DNA of 64,000 nt from Caulobacteraceae bacterium. Its GTDB lineage: Bacteria > Pseudomonadota > Alphaproteobacteria > Caulobacterales > Aquidulcibacteraceae. Below are positions 25,176 through 34,396 of the stretch, one piece after another. Both the position numbers and the translations under genes were made by a program. The notes below the pieces were generated by a model. It ran no database searches, was not told the DNA's origin, and worked only from the letters and a program-made list of their open reading frames with translations. Position 1 is the first letter of the stretch. Each line of letters opens with the position of its first letter. The stretch is taken from assembly GCA_009773335.1 (NCBI GenBank), contig WRPF01000017.1, forward strand, positions 41,849 through 105,848. The letters are read 5' to 3'.

Positions 25176-26351
25176 TGCAACCGGCTCGTTCCCCCGGAGC
25201 TGGTCCACGCGCGGCCGCCGGCCTTCCCGCTGCGCGTCGGCTTCTGCCGGGCCTGCACCGGAGTCCAGATCGATCACACGATTCCGAAGGAGAGCATGTT
25301 CTCCGACTATCCGTACGTCTCGGGCACCACCAAGACTTTGCCGGCGCATTTCGCGGAGACCTCGAAACGCCTTGTGGAATCCTATGGCGCCAAGCCGGGC
25401 GATCTCGTCGTGGACATCGGCTCCAACGACGGCACCTGGCTGAAACAGTACGCGCCCTTCGGGCTTGAGGTTCTCGGCGTGGAGCCGGCGACGAACGTAG
25501 CCGATCTCGCGACGGCCGCCGGGGTGCGGACTTGGAACCGCTTCTTCAACGAGGAAACCGCCCGCGATATCCGCGCCCAGCACGGGCCGGCGAAACTCGT
25601 CACCGCGTCGGGCGTCTTCTTCCACCTCGAGGAACTTCATTCCGTCACACGCGGCATCAAGGCGCTGCTGGCCGATGACGGCGTGTTCTGCGTCCAGGCC
25701 ATCTATCTCGGCGGGATGATCGAGAACGTCGCCTTCGATCAGGTCTATCACGAGCACCTGTGCTACTACACATTGCGCTCCCTCTCGCACCTGCTGGAAC
25801 AGCACGGCCTTGAGATCTTCGACGTGTCGCTCGTACCCATTCATGGCGGCTCACTTGAGGCCCACGTCGGCCACAAGGGCGCGCGCCCGGTGAAATCCTC
25901 CGTCGAGCAGATGCGCGCGACGGAAACGGCCAGGAAATTCGGCGAATTGGCGACCTATCAGGAATGGGCGCGCAAGGTCTGGAAACTGCGCGACGACCTG
26001 CTCGCGACGCTGCGGGACTTCAAGGCGCGCGGGAAAACCGTGCACTGCTACGGCGCGCCGGCGAAAGGCGCGACGCTGCTGAATTCCTTCGGTATCGGAC
26101 CCGATCTCGTTTCGCTCGCCGTCGAGAAGAGCCCGCTCAAGTTCGGCAAGCTCATCCCCGGCGCGGGCATTCCGATCGTCGATGAAGCGACTGCGCCAAA
26201 GCCGGACGCGTACCTGCTCCTCTCCTGGAACTTCATCGACGAGTTCCTCGTGAAGGAAGAGGCCTACCTCCGTTCCGGCGGCGCATTCATCGTCCCTGTC
26301 CCGGCGCTGCGGGTGGTCACTGCCGCCGACCTGCCCTCCAGCGCGGCGTGA
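25176..26351 (+). pseudogene. sugar C-methyltransferase, 5' truncated
   Basis: About 390 residues of a class I SAM methyltransferase of the sugar C-methyltransferase type: SAM motif DLVVDIGSNDGTWLKQYAPFG, YHEHLCYYTLRSLSHLLEQHG, and a C-terminal CYGAPAKGATLLN domain. The family normally begins with a zinc-binding domain with a Cys-x-x-Cys pair; here only its end remains (NRLVPPEL, then FCRACTGVQID). Upstream reading is antisense to the kinase remnant. Translation could still start at ATG 25294, which by chance has AAGGAG before it, so a shortened enzyme may be made. It overlaps the next gene by 4 bp. Confidence 0.7.
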
Positions 26352-27289
26352 ACGCCATGTCCGGCGCGGTTCTCGTCTTCGGCGCTTCAGGGTTCGTCGG
26401 GCGCAACCTCGTCGAACGGCTGACGGGCGACGGGCGCGAGGTGTTCGCCGTGACGGGCTCGGGCGCGCCGGTTCCGGGCGCCAGGCAGACGGTCGCGCTT
26501 GCCTCGGTCGCCGACATCGGCGCGTTGCCGGGCGACATCGTGGCCTGTCACGTGGCGGCCTATCGCTATGACGCGGGGCGTTTCGATCTCGCGCAGAGCG
26601 ACATCCTGCTCAACAACAACGACCTGACCGGCCGCATCCTGCACTTTTGTGCGGAACGGAAGATCGCGGAACTCCGCATGGCGAGTTCCGTCGCGGTGTA
26701 CGAGGCGGGGCTGTCGGTAATGGACGACGCCCGGCCGATCGACCTCAATGCACCGCCGTTCGAGAGCGAGGCGTTCTATGCGTGGTCCAAACGCTATGCG
26801 GAAATCTCCGCCGGGCTCTACGCGAAGCGGTTCGGCGTGAACGCCGTGATCCTCCGGCTCTCCAACCCCTATGGCCCGCACGACAGCACCAACCCGGACA
26901 AGGCGCACGTGGCGCCGGCGTTCGTGATGAAAGCGCTCGACGCCAATCCGGTGTTCCCGATCCGCGGCGATCCGGGCGTGGAGCGCGACTTCACCTATGT
27001 CGGCGACGTCGCGGAGGTGTTCAGCCGCACCCTTGCCTGGCGCGGCCGCAGCGAGACATTCAACGTCTGCCGCGGCGAGACCTCCACGCTGACGGAGCTT
27101 GCGGAGACCGTCATGCGCGTGGCCGGCGTCGACAAACCCATCGAGGCGGGCGCACCCGGCGCTTTCGGCCCGGCGAAACGCATCTCCACGTCGGAACGCG
27201 TTCGCAAGGAACTGGGGCTCTCCTTCCGCACGCTGGAGGACGGCATGAAGCCTACAATCGACTGGTATCGCCATGCCTTCGCCCGCTGA
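26348..27289 (+). CDS. NAD-dependent epimerase/dehydratase
   Basis: A 313-residue extended SDR: GASGFVG near the N terminus, MASSVAVYE with the catalytic Ser, YAWSKRYAE with Tyr-Lys, LRLSNPYGPHD and RDFTYVGDVAEVF. Two starts are possible: GTG 26348, which overlaps the methyltransferase stop (GTGA), or ATG 26357. Tight coupling with the methyltransferase upstream and the next epimerase (17-bp overlap) shows a plus-strand sugar-modification operon. It probably makes a deoxy- or branched sugar; the exact reaction is unknown. Confidence 0.85.
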   Translation: MNAMSGAVLVFGASGFVGRNLVERLTGDGREVFAVTGSGAPVPGARQTVALASVADIGALPGDIVACHVAAYRYDAGRFDLAQSDILLNNNDLTGRILHFCAERKIAELRMASSVAVYEAGLSVMDDARPIDLNAPPFESEAFYAWSKRYAEISAGLYAKRFGVNAVILRLSNPYGPHDSTNPDKAHVAPAFVMKALDANPVFPIRGDPGVERDFTYVGDVAEVFSRTLAWRGRSETFNVCRGETSTLTELAETVMRVAGVDKPIEAGAPGAFGPAKRISTSERVRKELGLSFRTLEDGMKPTIDWYRHAFAR

Positions 27290-28193
27290 GACCTGGATGA
27301 TCGTCGGCGCCGATGGCTTCATCGGTCGAAACCTCGCCGCGTATTTCGATGCGCGCGGCCAGCCTTGGCATGGCATCCATCGCCGCGACGGCGACCTCTC
27401 CGAGCCCGGCGTCGCGGACGCAGCCTTCGCCGCCGCGCCGAAGGTCTCGAAAATCTTCCACGTGGTGACGCGCCAGCGGACAGGCCCGGTGCAGTACGCC
27501 ATCCAGGGCGAACTGCTGCGCATCAATACGCGCATCCACCTCAACGTGCTCGAAGCCTGGCGCCGGCATCAGCCACAGGCCAAGCTCATCTCCATGGGCT
27601 CGTCGTGCACCTATCCCGAATCCGACACGCCGCTGCCGGAGTCCCGCTTCGGCGAAGGCGGCGCGCATCCTTCGGTGTATGGCTACGCATTAGGCAAGAT
27701 GGCCATTGCAACAGGCAGCAGGGCCTACGGCGAACAGTATGACCTCAAATGGCTCCATTGCGTCCTCGCCACCCTCTTCGGTCCGCACGACAACAAGGCC
27801 GAGGATCGAAGCCACTTCATGGGCGCGATGATTGATCGTGCAGTCCGCGAGAAGCGCGCGGGCGCGAAATCTTTCACCGTCTGGGGGAATCACGACACCG
27901 TAAGGGAGCTCCTCTACGTCGAGGACGAGATCGAGGCGATCCTCGCCGCAGATGCTGCGTTCGGGAACCGCATCATCAATGTGGGCGCGAACACGCCGGT
28001 GACCGTAGGGCAGGCGGCGAACGCGATTCTCGACGCACTGGACTGGAATGTCCCGCTGACGTCGCCGGAGGGCAGTTTCCAGGGCGCCGGCTACAAGATG
28101 CTCGACAGCACCGCGTTTCTCGAGGCGACAGGGTGGCGGCCACGCATTGCGCTGAAAACGGGAATTCGCAGTCTGATTGCGACGGAATATTGA
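27273..28193 (+). CDS. GDP-L-fucose synthase-like epimerase/reductase
   Basis: A 306-residue extended SDR resembling GDP-L-fucose synthase (WcaG/Fcl): GADGFIGRN near the N terminus, SMGSSCTYPESDTPLPES with the family-typical SSC-YP, and a catalytic tyrosine and lysine in VYGYALGKMAI. The C-terminal half has GNHDTVRELLYVEDEIEAI. In the known enzyme this epimerises and reduces GDP-4-keto-6-deoxymannose. No clear GDP-mannose dehydratase is assigned nearby, although the 22722-23675 product could be one. The gene overlaps the preceding epimerase by 17 bp. Confidence 0.8.
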   Translation: MPSPAETWMIVGADGFIGRNLAAYFDARGQPWHGIHRRDGDLSEPGVADAAFAAAPKVSKIFHVVTRQRTGPVQYAIQGELLRINTRIHLNVLEAWRRHQPQAKLISMGSSCTYPESDTPLPESRFGEGGAHPSVYGYALGKMAIATGSRAYGEQYDLKWLHCVLATLFGPHDNKAEDRSHFMGAMIDRAVREKRAGAKSFTVWGNHDTVRELLYVEDEIEAILAADAAFGNRIINVGANTPVTVGQAANAILDALDWNVPLTSPEGSFQGAGYKMLDSTAFLEATGWRPRIALKTGIRSLIATEY

Positions 28194-28255
28194 AATCGCA
28201 CCGTTTAGGGCGGTAGGTGGCAGCAGCTGGACTCCGGCAACGTGAAAAGTTTGAG

Positions 28256-29047
28256 ATGCAGGTAACAATCGTACTGCAGTGTGGCCGGGTCGGATCTGTG
28301 TCGATCGTCCACGCATTGCAGGAAGCTGGCGTCCGCAACGTCTATCACATCCACAAGATCGCCGTGGACCAGATCCGGGAGGATCTCAGGTCGCACATGG
28401 ACCATGCGGTGCCGGTGGACCTGCTCTGGTCGGCGGCATTCGCGCTGCTGATAGACCAGGGTCTGAAGATCGACATCGTCTGCCCGGTCCGCGAACCGAT
28501 CTCCCGCGACATGTCCATGCTGCTCTATGGCGTCACCGACGTGACGGCCGCCGGCGGCGTCGACGGACTGGTCGCCTCTTTCGTCGCGCGCCGGAAGGAT
28601 TTCGCCTCCGACTGGATCAACAAGCACCTCAAGCTGCCGTTCCATCTGGAGTGCGTGGAGCGCACATTCGATCGCAGCGCCGGGTTCGGCGTGACCGAAC
28701 GCGGCGACGTTCGCGTGCTCATGCTCCAGCACGAACTGGATGCGCGCGCGAAAGGTCAGGCGATCAGCGACTTCCTGCGCCTGCGTACGCCGCTCACGAT
28801 CGAGCGCCGCAACGAAACCGTACTTCCGGCGAGCCAGCGGGAAGTGTTCCGTGCAGCGCTGGAAGCGCTGGAGCCCGAGCAAGTTGGCTACGACTGGGAA
28901 ATCGCGCAGGACTTCTACCGCAGGGAAACCCTTCTGGCTGAACTGGAACCGCTCGGCCTGGCGCGCATCCTCGATCTGGCGCCGCGTCGCTGGCGGGACG
29001 AAGCGCCGGTCGCGACGCCGCAAGCCCGCCTAGTTGGTCTTCCATAG
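28256..29047 (+). CDS. sulfotransferase-like capsular polysaccharide protein
   Basis: A 263-residue protein resembling the putative capsular polysaccharide synthesis/sulfotransferase family: an N-terminal strand-loop VTIVLQCGRVGSVSIVHAL in the place of the PAPS 5'-phosphate loop, and CPVREPISRDMSMLL like the 3'-phosphate Arg-Ser motif. ATG 28256 is used; an upstream in-frame start at 28217 adds residues without conservation. If active it would sulfate a surface sugar; this is inference. Its 3' end overlaps that of the convergent 970-residue glycosyltransferase by 18 bp. Confidence 0.55.
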   Translation: MQVTIVLQCGRVGSVSIVHALQEAGVRNVYHIHKIAVDQIREDLRSHMDHAVPVDLLWSAAFALLIDQGLKIDIVCPVREPISRDMSMLLYGVTDVTAAGGVDGLVASFVARRKDFASDWINKHLKLPFHLECVERTFDRSAGFGVTERGDVRVLMLQHELDARAKGQAISDFLRLRTPLTIERRNETVLPASQREVFRAALEALEPEQVGYDWEIAQDFYRRETLLAELEPLGLARILDLAPRRWRDEAPVATPQARLVGLP

Positions 29048-31942
29048 CCACGAGTGCTGCTCGTAGCGGTTGTCGTTCGTGACGCCGTAGTTGAGCGCCT
29101 TGCCCTTCGGAATGAGGCCACGGTGCCGCCGTTCGATCTCGGCCCAGCGCGCGCGCAGCTGCGCCACGACGACATCGGACTGGCGCGCCTCGGTGAGACC
29201 ATCGGCGTACTCCACGCCGCGCAGACCGGCTGTCATCGCCGCGAAATCCTCCGCGAAGGCCGCGACCGTCGCATCGTCCGGCAAGGAGGTCTTGAGCAAC
29301 CGCGCGAGATTGGCGCCGAGTTCGACGTCCGTGCTTGTGTGTTTCAGATAGGCCTTCCGGTAGGCGGCGCAGTCGCCGAGCAGCGAAAGCGCGGCATACG
29401 GATCGCCTTTGTCGAACAGGTAGCCGACGCCGCCTTCCGAACGGTACGCATACCAGGCCAGTGAATCCTCGACCTCCGCGATGGGGCTCGCGGTCGTGCG
29501 CTCCTCCGGATAGTCGAAGAACACGCCGAGCGCGCGATCGAGAAAGCCGACCTTCAGATTGCGGAAGAGCCGCATCTTGAATTCAGTGTCGCCAGCCGCG
29601 CGGAAGGAAGAGTCGTAATAGCCGAACCTGTCGTGCAGATCGCGGCGATAGAGGCCGCCGACCCAGGACACGTAGGTCGTATCGAGATAGGTCGATTCCT
29701 TCGTTGCGTGACCGCGCGCGTAGACCATGACGTCGCTCACGAAGAGGCCGTTCATGTCGACCTGCGTGACGATGCTGTCCGACATCGCCCAGTCCATCGC
29801 CGGATCGGCATCGAGCATCGACGCGAGGCGCTCCAGCGCGTCCGGATAGAGCCCCTCATCCACGCCGAGGCAGGTGATGTAGCTCCCGCGCGCGAAACCG
29901 AGCGCGCGGTTCCATGCGGCCTGGATGGTTTCACGCGCCTCGGCGCGCACGAAGAGGTAGTCGTTCTTCAGCACATCGATGTGCGCCTCGACCGCCGCCT
30001 GCTCGCCCGCCGGGGAGTTTGCGTCAACGAAGATGATCTCGCACTTGCCTGCGTGCGCCAACGTCTGCCGCTCCAGCATCCGCAGGAAGAACGGCATCTT
30101 CGATGCGGCGTTGTAGAGCGAGACGAGAATGGAGACGACCGGCGCCGGATTGCGACGATGATCGTCGATCACCGCACAGCCCGCCTTCGCATCGATCGGG
30201 TTCTTCCGCAGCGGCGAAACCCGCTCCTCAAGCAGCGCGCGCACCTTGAGCGGCGACGCTTCCGGCCCGTATTGCGCGGCAAGCATTTCAGCGACAGCGC
30301 CCTTGTCGTGCTTCTCAAGGACCGACGTGATCCCCGGCAGGTACCGCCAACGATCCGATCCCGTAACCCGCAACAGCCTGATCTCGTAGGTCGCAGCCAC
30401 GAGGTCGTTGCCGCGCAGACGTTCGAGCCGGGCGATCTCCTGCCAGAGATTGCCGCGATAGAATGGCGAATCCGCCATGGCGTAGACGGCGCGCAACTTC
30501 TCGCCGATCTGCGCGAGATTCTTCTCGGGAAACTCGGAAATCTCGCGCATGCGCTGGGAGACCACCGTCTCGCGCGGCGCATTCGCTTCGCCCAGGTCCA
30601 TGAATGTCGATCCCGCCTTGAGACCCCACGTGTAGAGCGGCCGTGTCAGCGGCTCGAGGCCGTTCTTGCGCACCCAGGATTTCAGGCCCTGCATGCCGCC
30701 ATAGCTGAGTCCGCCGTTGTTGCTGCGCCGCTTCACCCAGGTGAGTTGTGGAACGAACGCCTGCCCTCCATTCGACGCGGCGGCGAGGATGTCGCTGTAG
30801 ACGCCGCGAATGTCGAGTGGCTTCTGGCGCGCGCGAAGGAGTGCTGCCCCTTTCGCCGCTGCCGCACGATGGGCCGGATACTCCGCGAGCCATGCGTCCA
30901 TCGCCGCGATGCTGGCCGGCCAGTCGGCGAAATCGATCTTCAGGTACGGCACGTCCGGATGGTTGGCATCGAGATATTCGCATGCGCCCGCAGACGTCGA
31001 CAACGCGACCGGCGCGCCCTCGCAAAGCGCTTCCAGCGCCACGAGATTGAGCGTGTCGAACCGTGTCGGCAACACCACGCACACATCGTCATGGAACAAT
31101 GCGCGGATATCCTCCGGCGGACGTCCCGGCTCGAACCTGCAGTCCACGCCGCGGCGCTGCGCGTGCCGCACGAGCATGTCGTCCGCCGAGCCCCCGCCCT
31201 CCAGCGTCACCGGATCACCGACAGCGACCAGAGAACCGTAGTTGCTCTTCTCTAGCCACGCGCCGATTTCGACGAAAAGATCCGGCCCTTTCAGGCGCTC
31301 GCGTCTACCAACATAGAGGAGGTCCGGCTTGACGGCCGGGCGAGGCGCCGGCGCGACGGGATCCTGCGACATGTCGATGACGCTGAGCGGATCGATCAGA
31401 TGAACGGGCGCGGCCACGCGCTTCATCCAGAGGTCGCGATACATCGGCGAGATCGAATAACGCCCGTCCGCGTCACGGAACTGTTCGGTCTCGAGCTGGC
31501 GCTGTTGCAGCGTGTTGTCGCCGGGCGAGCCCCACGCATGTTCGATCGTGTTGGAAATGTTGCCGTGCATCGACAGCACGATCGCGCGATGCTTGACGTC
31601 ATGATGGGCGAAGGCTTCGCGAAGATAGGAGCCGAAGGTGTAGAAATCCGGGTAATCGACGATGTCGAAGGCTTCGCCAGCAACCGCTTCAGCGAAGCTG
31701 AGCGCCAGCGCAAGTTCGCCGTTGCGATAGGCCGGAAAGATACCCGGCCGCGTCACCTGCAGGTTTATGGGCGCGTTGATCTGGACCGCGCGCGCATTCG
31801 CGGGTCGCGCCGCATCGGCCTCTTCCTGCGACCGGAAATAGACGAATTCGATGTCCGGATGGGAGTTGACCAACCGGCGATAGAAGGTCTGCCCGCCGCC
31901 CCGTGCGCGGAAGAGATCCTGGACAAGAAGCAATGCGCGCAC
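29030..31942 (-). CDS. two-domain glycosyltransferase (GT4 + GT2)
   Basis: A 970-residue fusion. Residues 1-400 are GT4-like: MRALLLVQDLFRARGGGQTFY, then LLYVGRRERLKGPDLFVEIG and FDTLNLVALEALCEGAPVALS with the donor-site Glu. Residues 400-600 are a helical linker. Residues about 605-830 are a GT2 domain: VSILVSLYNAASKMPFFLRMLE, a metal-binding acidic motif in ITCLGVDEGLYPDALERL, and a later DTEFKMRLF. It may add two sugars in succession to a growing glycan. GTG start at 31942, preceded by GGGAAC. It overlaps the convergent sulfotransferase-like gene by 18 bp. Confidence 0.8.
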   Translation of the reverse strand: MRALLLVQDLFRARGGGQTFYRRLVNSHPDIEFVYFRSQEEADAARPANARAVQINAPINLQVTRPGIFPAYRNGELALALSFAEAVAGEAFDIVDYPDFYTFGSYLREAFAHHDVKHRAIVLSMHGNISNTIEHAWGSPGDNTLQQRQLETEQFRDADGRYSISPMYRDLWMKRVAAPVHLIDPLSVIDMSQDPVAPAPRPAVKPDLLYVGRRERLKGPDLFVEIGAWLEKSNYGSLVAVGDPVTLEGGGSADDMLVRHAQRRGVDCRFEPGRPPEDIRALFHDDVCVVLPTRFDTLNLVALEALCEGAPVALSTSAGACEYLDANHPDVPYLKIDFADWPASIAAMDAWLAEYPAHRAAAAKGAALLRARQKPLDIRGVYSDILAAASNGGQAFVPQLTWVKRRSNNGGLSYGGMQGLKSWVRKNGLEPLTRPLYTWGLKAGSTFMDLGEANAPRETVVSQRMREISEFPEKNLAQIGEKLRAVYAMADSPFYRGNLWQEIARLERLRGNDLVAATYEIRLLRVTGSDRWRYLPGITSVLEKHDKGAVAEMLAAQYGPEASPLKVRALLEERVSPLRKNPIDAKAGCAVIDDHRRNPAPVVSILVSLYNAASKMPFFLRMLERQTLAHAGKCEIIFVDANSPAGEQAAVEAHIDVLKNDYLFVRAEARETIQAAWNRALGFARGSYITCLGVDEGLYPDALERLASMLDADPAMDWAMSDSIVTQVDMNGLFVSDVMVYARGHATKESTYLDTTYVSWVGGLYRRDLHDRFGYYDSSFRAAGDTEFKMRLFRNLKVGFLDRALGVFFDYPEERTTASPIAEVEDSLAWYAYRSEGGVGYLFDKGDPYAALSLLGDCAAYRKAYLKHTSTDVELGANLARLLKTSLPDDATVAAFAEDFAAMTAGLRGVEYADGLTEARQSDVVVAQLRARWAEIERRHRGLIPKGKALNYGVTNDNRYEQHSWLWKTN

Positions 31943-32075
31943 TGAATGTTCCCACCAGTCACTTGACGAAGAGCCAGCCCCACGAATGGCCCTTGTGATT
32001 TCAAGGTTCTATCGCAAGGCGAAGGCCCCGCCGCAAGACTGTGCCCGCAACAGGCGCGCCCGGCGCCGGTTATCG

Positions 32076-33266
32076 TCAGGGGGCGATGAGATAGGACATG
32101 GCCAGGTTCTCGAACCCCTCGACCTGCCGCACCCTGATCCTGTCGATGCTGAATCCGGCTCTGGGATCTCCCTGCAGGAACTCGAACCGGATCGCCACGT
32201 CCGCCGCGACCGGCACATCGAAGACCCAGTACCGGATATCGCTGGCGAGGACCGCCGAGGCGCCCTCGTAGCGCACCGCCGTCCGCCCGCCCACATCGAC
32301 CTGGATGAGCATGTTGTCATCGTGCCGGTCGGCCTCGATGGCCGCGTCGACCACATACCGGCCCGGTTCGAGCCGGAGCGGTCTGGCCAGCCCCCACGTG
32401 TTTTCCAGCAGGCGGAAACCGATCGACGGAATCGATGCGACATCCTTGAAACGGCATGGCGTCGGGAACGTGCGTTGGGTGGCGCGCGCCTCGGGCAGGA
32501 ACAGGATGTGTGAGCACGTCAGGTTCGACGCCATGTCGGCGGGCGTCTCTATCGTCGCGTAGGTCAGCGCGTTCAGCGCCCGGTAGCCGTTGGCCGTCAG
32601 CAGCTTCCAGTATTCGGAATTGGTCGACGAATTGTCGAGGATGATGGTCGGCGCATGCGCCCGGATCGTCTCCACTGCGCCCTTCACCACGAGCCATTCG
32701 GCGTCTTCCACGTCGATCTTGATGATGTCGGGCGTGAAGCCTGTTTCCGCGACGAAGTCATCGATGCTCATCGTCATCGCCTTCGACGTTCCGGCAGGCT
32801 TTTCGTAAGCGGATTCGACGATGCGGTCGTTGAGGAAGCGGCTATGGAAGACGTCCACTTCCATCATCGACCGTTCGTGGACCGCCGCAGCGTACACGGT
32901 GGTGTTCCACGCGTTCTGACGCATCAGGTTGCCGCTGAGGATGGGCAGGATGCGCGGCGAGACCTCGAACGCACACACCATGCCGCGCGGCCCGACAAGC
33001 CGGGAGGCCAACCGGCTGAATCCGCCGACATTGGCGCCGACGTCGAACACCGTCTGTCCGGCCCGGACGACGCCGCGCAGCGCCTTTCGCGCGGCAGGCG
33101 AACCCGCGCCCCCGCCCTCGAACCACCAGACGTCCTCGCGCGGCTTCTCGATCGCGCCGAAGCGGAGGCGGTATTCCTCCGCCATCGTATCGAGGCGGTC
33201 CACCGCGCCCGATATCTCCAGCCCCTCGGCGAGCTTGGCGACGATTTTCCGAGGATTATGAAACAT
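32076..33266 (-). CDS. FkbM family methyltransferase with C-terminal beta domain
   Basis: A 396-residue protein. Residues about 60-260 are a FkbM-type SAM methyltransferase: TVFDVGANVGGFSRLASRL (SAM motif), SIDDFVAETGFTPDIIKIDVEDAEWLVVKGA (catalytic region with the family-typical IKIDVE). Residues about 270-396 form an extra beta-rich domain (LLENTWGLARPLRLEPGRYVVD, RFEFLQGDPRAGFSIDRIRV) unlike a plain methyltransferase and possibly glycan-binding. It likely O-methylates a sugar. Start 33266 has a strong GGAGGGG; the frame is open upstream to 33335. Confidence 0.82.
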   Translation of the reverse strand: MFHNPRKIVAKLAEGLEISGAVDRLDTMAEEYRLRFGAIEKPREDVWWFEGGGAGSPAARKALRGVVRAGQTVFDVGANVGGFSRLASRLVGPRGMVCAFEVSPRILPILSGNLMRQNAWNTTVYAAAVHERSMMEVDVFHSRFLNDRIVESAYEKPAGTSKAMTMSIDDFVAETGFTPDIIKIDVEDAEWLVVKGAVETIRAHAPTIILDNSSTNSEYWKLLTANGYRALNALTYATIETPADMASNLTCSHILFLPEARATQRTFPTPCRFKDVASIPSIGFRLLENTWGLARPLRLEPGRYVVDAAIEADRHDDNMLIQVDVGGRTAVRYEGASAVLASDIRYWVFDVPVAADVAIRFEFLQGDPRAGFSIDRIRVRQVEGFENLAMSYLIAP

Positions 33267-33412
33267 TTCGCCCCTCCACGCCCCTCGCATAGCAAGCGGC
33301 GGAGACTCACACAAACCTCTACGCGCGCCAGCCATGACACGGCGCGCCCGGCGCGCTAAGAGCGGCGCCCGGGGCCGTCAGAGGATGGCCCGCCATCGAA
33401 ACCGGAAATGCC

Positions 33413-34396
33413 GTGTCCCCCACCGCCAGTCGCCCTGCGACCCAAGGTTCCATTGCCGCACAGCCCGTGCGACGATTTCTGGGACGCGTGCGCAGGACGT
33501 TGAAAAGGGTAGTGAAAGCAATGACTGACGGGTCCACCCCCACCTACAAGATCCTGCCGGGGACACCGTATTCGGAGTACGCCCTGCCGGTCGACTACAT
33601 GCCGTCGCGGGACTATCGCCCGCGCTGGGGCGTCACACGTCCGGTCATTCCGCAGCTCGCAACCTGGTTCGAGGCGCACAGCGCCGAATTCCGCGAGTTC
33701 ATGGAACTGATGCGCACGAGCCACGATGCGATGGCCGACATCCCGCTCGATTTCAGCGAGGAAAACCTGCCGATGCCGGCGTGGTTCGGCGTGCCGTTCT
33801 CGCCGTTCGACGCCGTCGTCCTGCACACGATGATCACCAAGTACAAGCCGAAGACCTATCTCGAGATCGGCTCCGGCATCACGACCTGCTTCACCCGCAA
33901 GGCCGTCACGGGCGCGGGCCTGGACACGAAGGTCATCTCGATCGATCCCCAGCCGCGCGCGCAGGTGGATGCGATCTGCGACGAAGTCCTCCGCGATGGC
34001 CTCGAGACCTACGACCTTTCTGTGTTCGCAACGCTCGAAGCCGGCGACATCCTCTTCTTCGACGGATCGCACCGCAGCTTCATGAACTCCGACGTCACCG
34101 TCTTCATGATCGACGTGCTGCCGATGATCAAACCCGGCGTCATCGTCCACGTGCACGACATCACGCTGCCGTGGGACTATCCGGACATGTTCGCGCCCTG
34201 GTACTGGAACGAACAGTATCTTCTGGCGGTCTATCTCATGCAGGGTCGCCACCGCATCAAGCCGCTGGCGCCGACCTCCTACCTCTGCCGCGCGCCGCAG
34301 TTCGCGGACTGGTTCAAGACGCCGATCTTCGATTTCGGCGAGCGCAACGAGAGCTGGACCGGCGGCGGCTCCATGTGGTTCACGCACACGGCCTAG
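33413..34396 (+). CDS. class I SAM-dependent methyltransferase
   Basis: A 327-residue protein with a Methyltransf_24-type Rossmann domain: YLEIGSGITTCFTRKAV (SAM motif), VISIDPQPRAQVD, GDILFFDGSHRSFMNSD (acidic loop), and IKPGVIVHVHDITLPWDYPDMF, where the HVHDI segment is typical of glycan or small-molecule O-methyltransferases. The N-terminal 36 residues are Arg-rich. GTG 33413 is used; ATG 33521 (MTDGSTPTYK) is an alternative. Convergent with the carbamoyltransferase gene (4-bp overlap). Confidence 0.8.
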   Translation: MSPTASRPATQGSIAAQPVRRFLGRVRRTLKRVVKAMTDGSTPTYKILPGTPYSEYALPVDYMPSRDYRPRWGVTRPVIPQLATWFEAHSAEFREFMELMRTSHDAMADIPLDFSEENLPMPAWFGVPFSPFDAVVLHTMITKYKPKTYLEIGSGITTCFTRKAVTGAGLDTKVISIDPQPRAQVDAICDEVLRDGLETYDLSVFATLEAGDILFFDGSHRSFMNSDVTVFMIDVLPMIKPGVIVHVHDITLPWDYPDMFAPWYWNEQYLLAVYLMQGRHRIKPLAPTSYLCRAPQFADWFKTPIFDFGERNESWTGGGSMWFTHTA

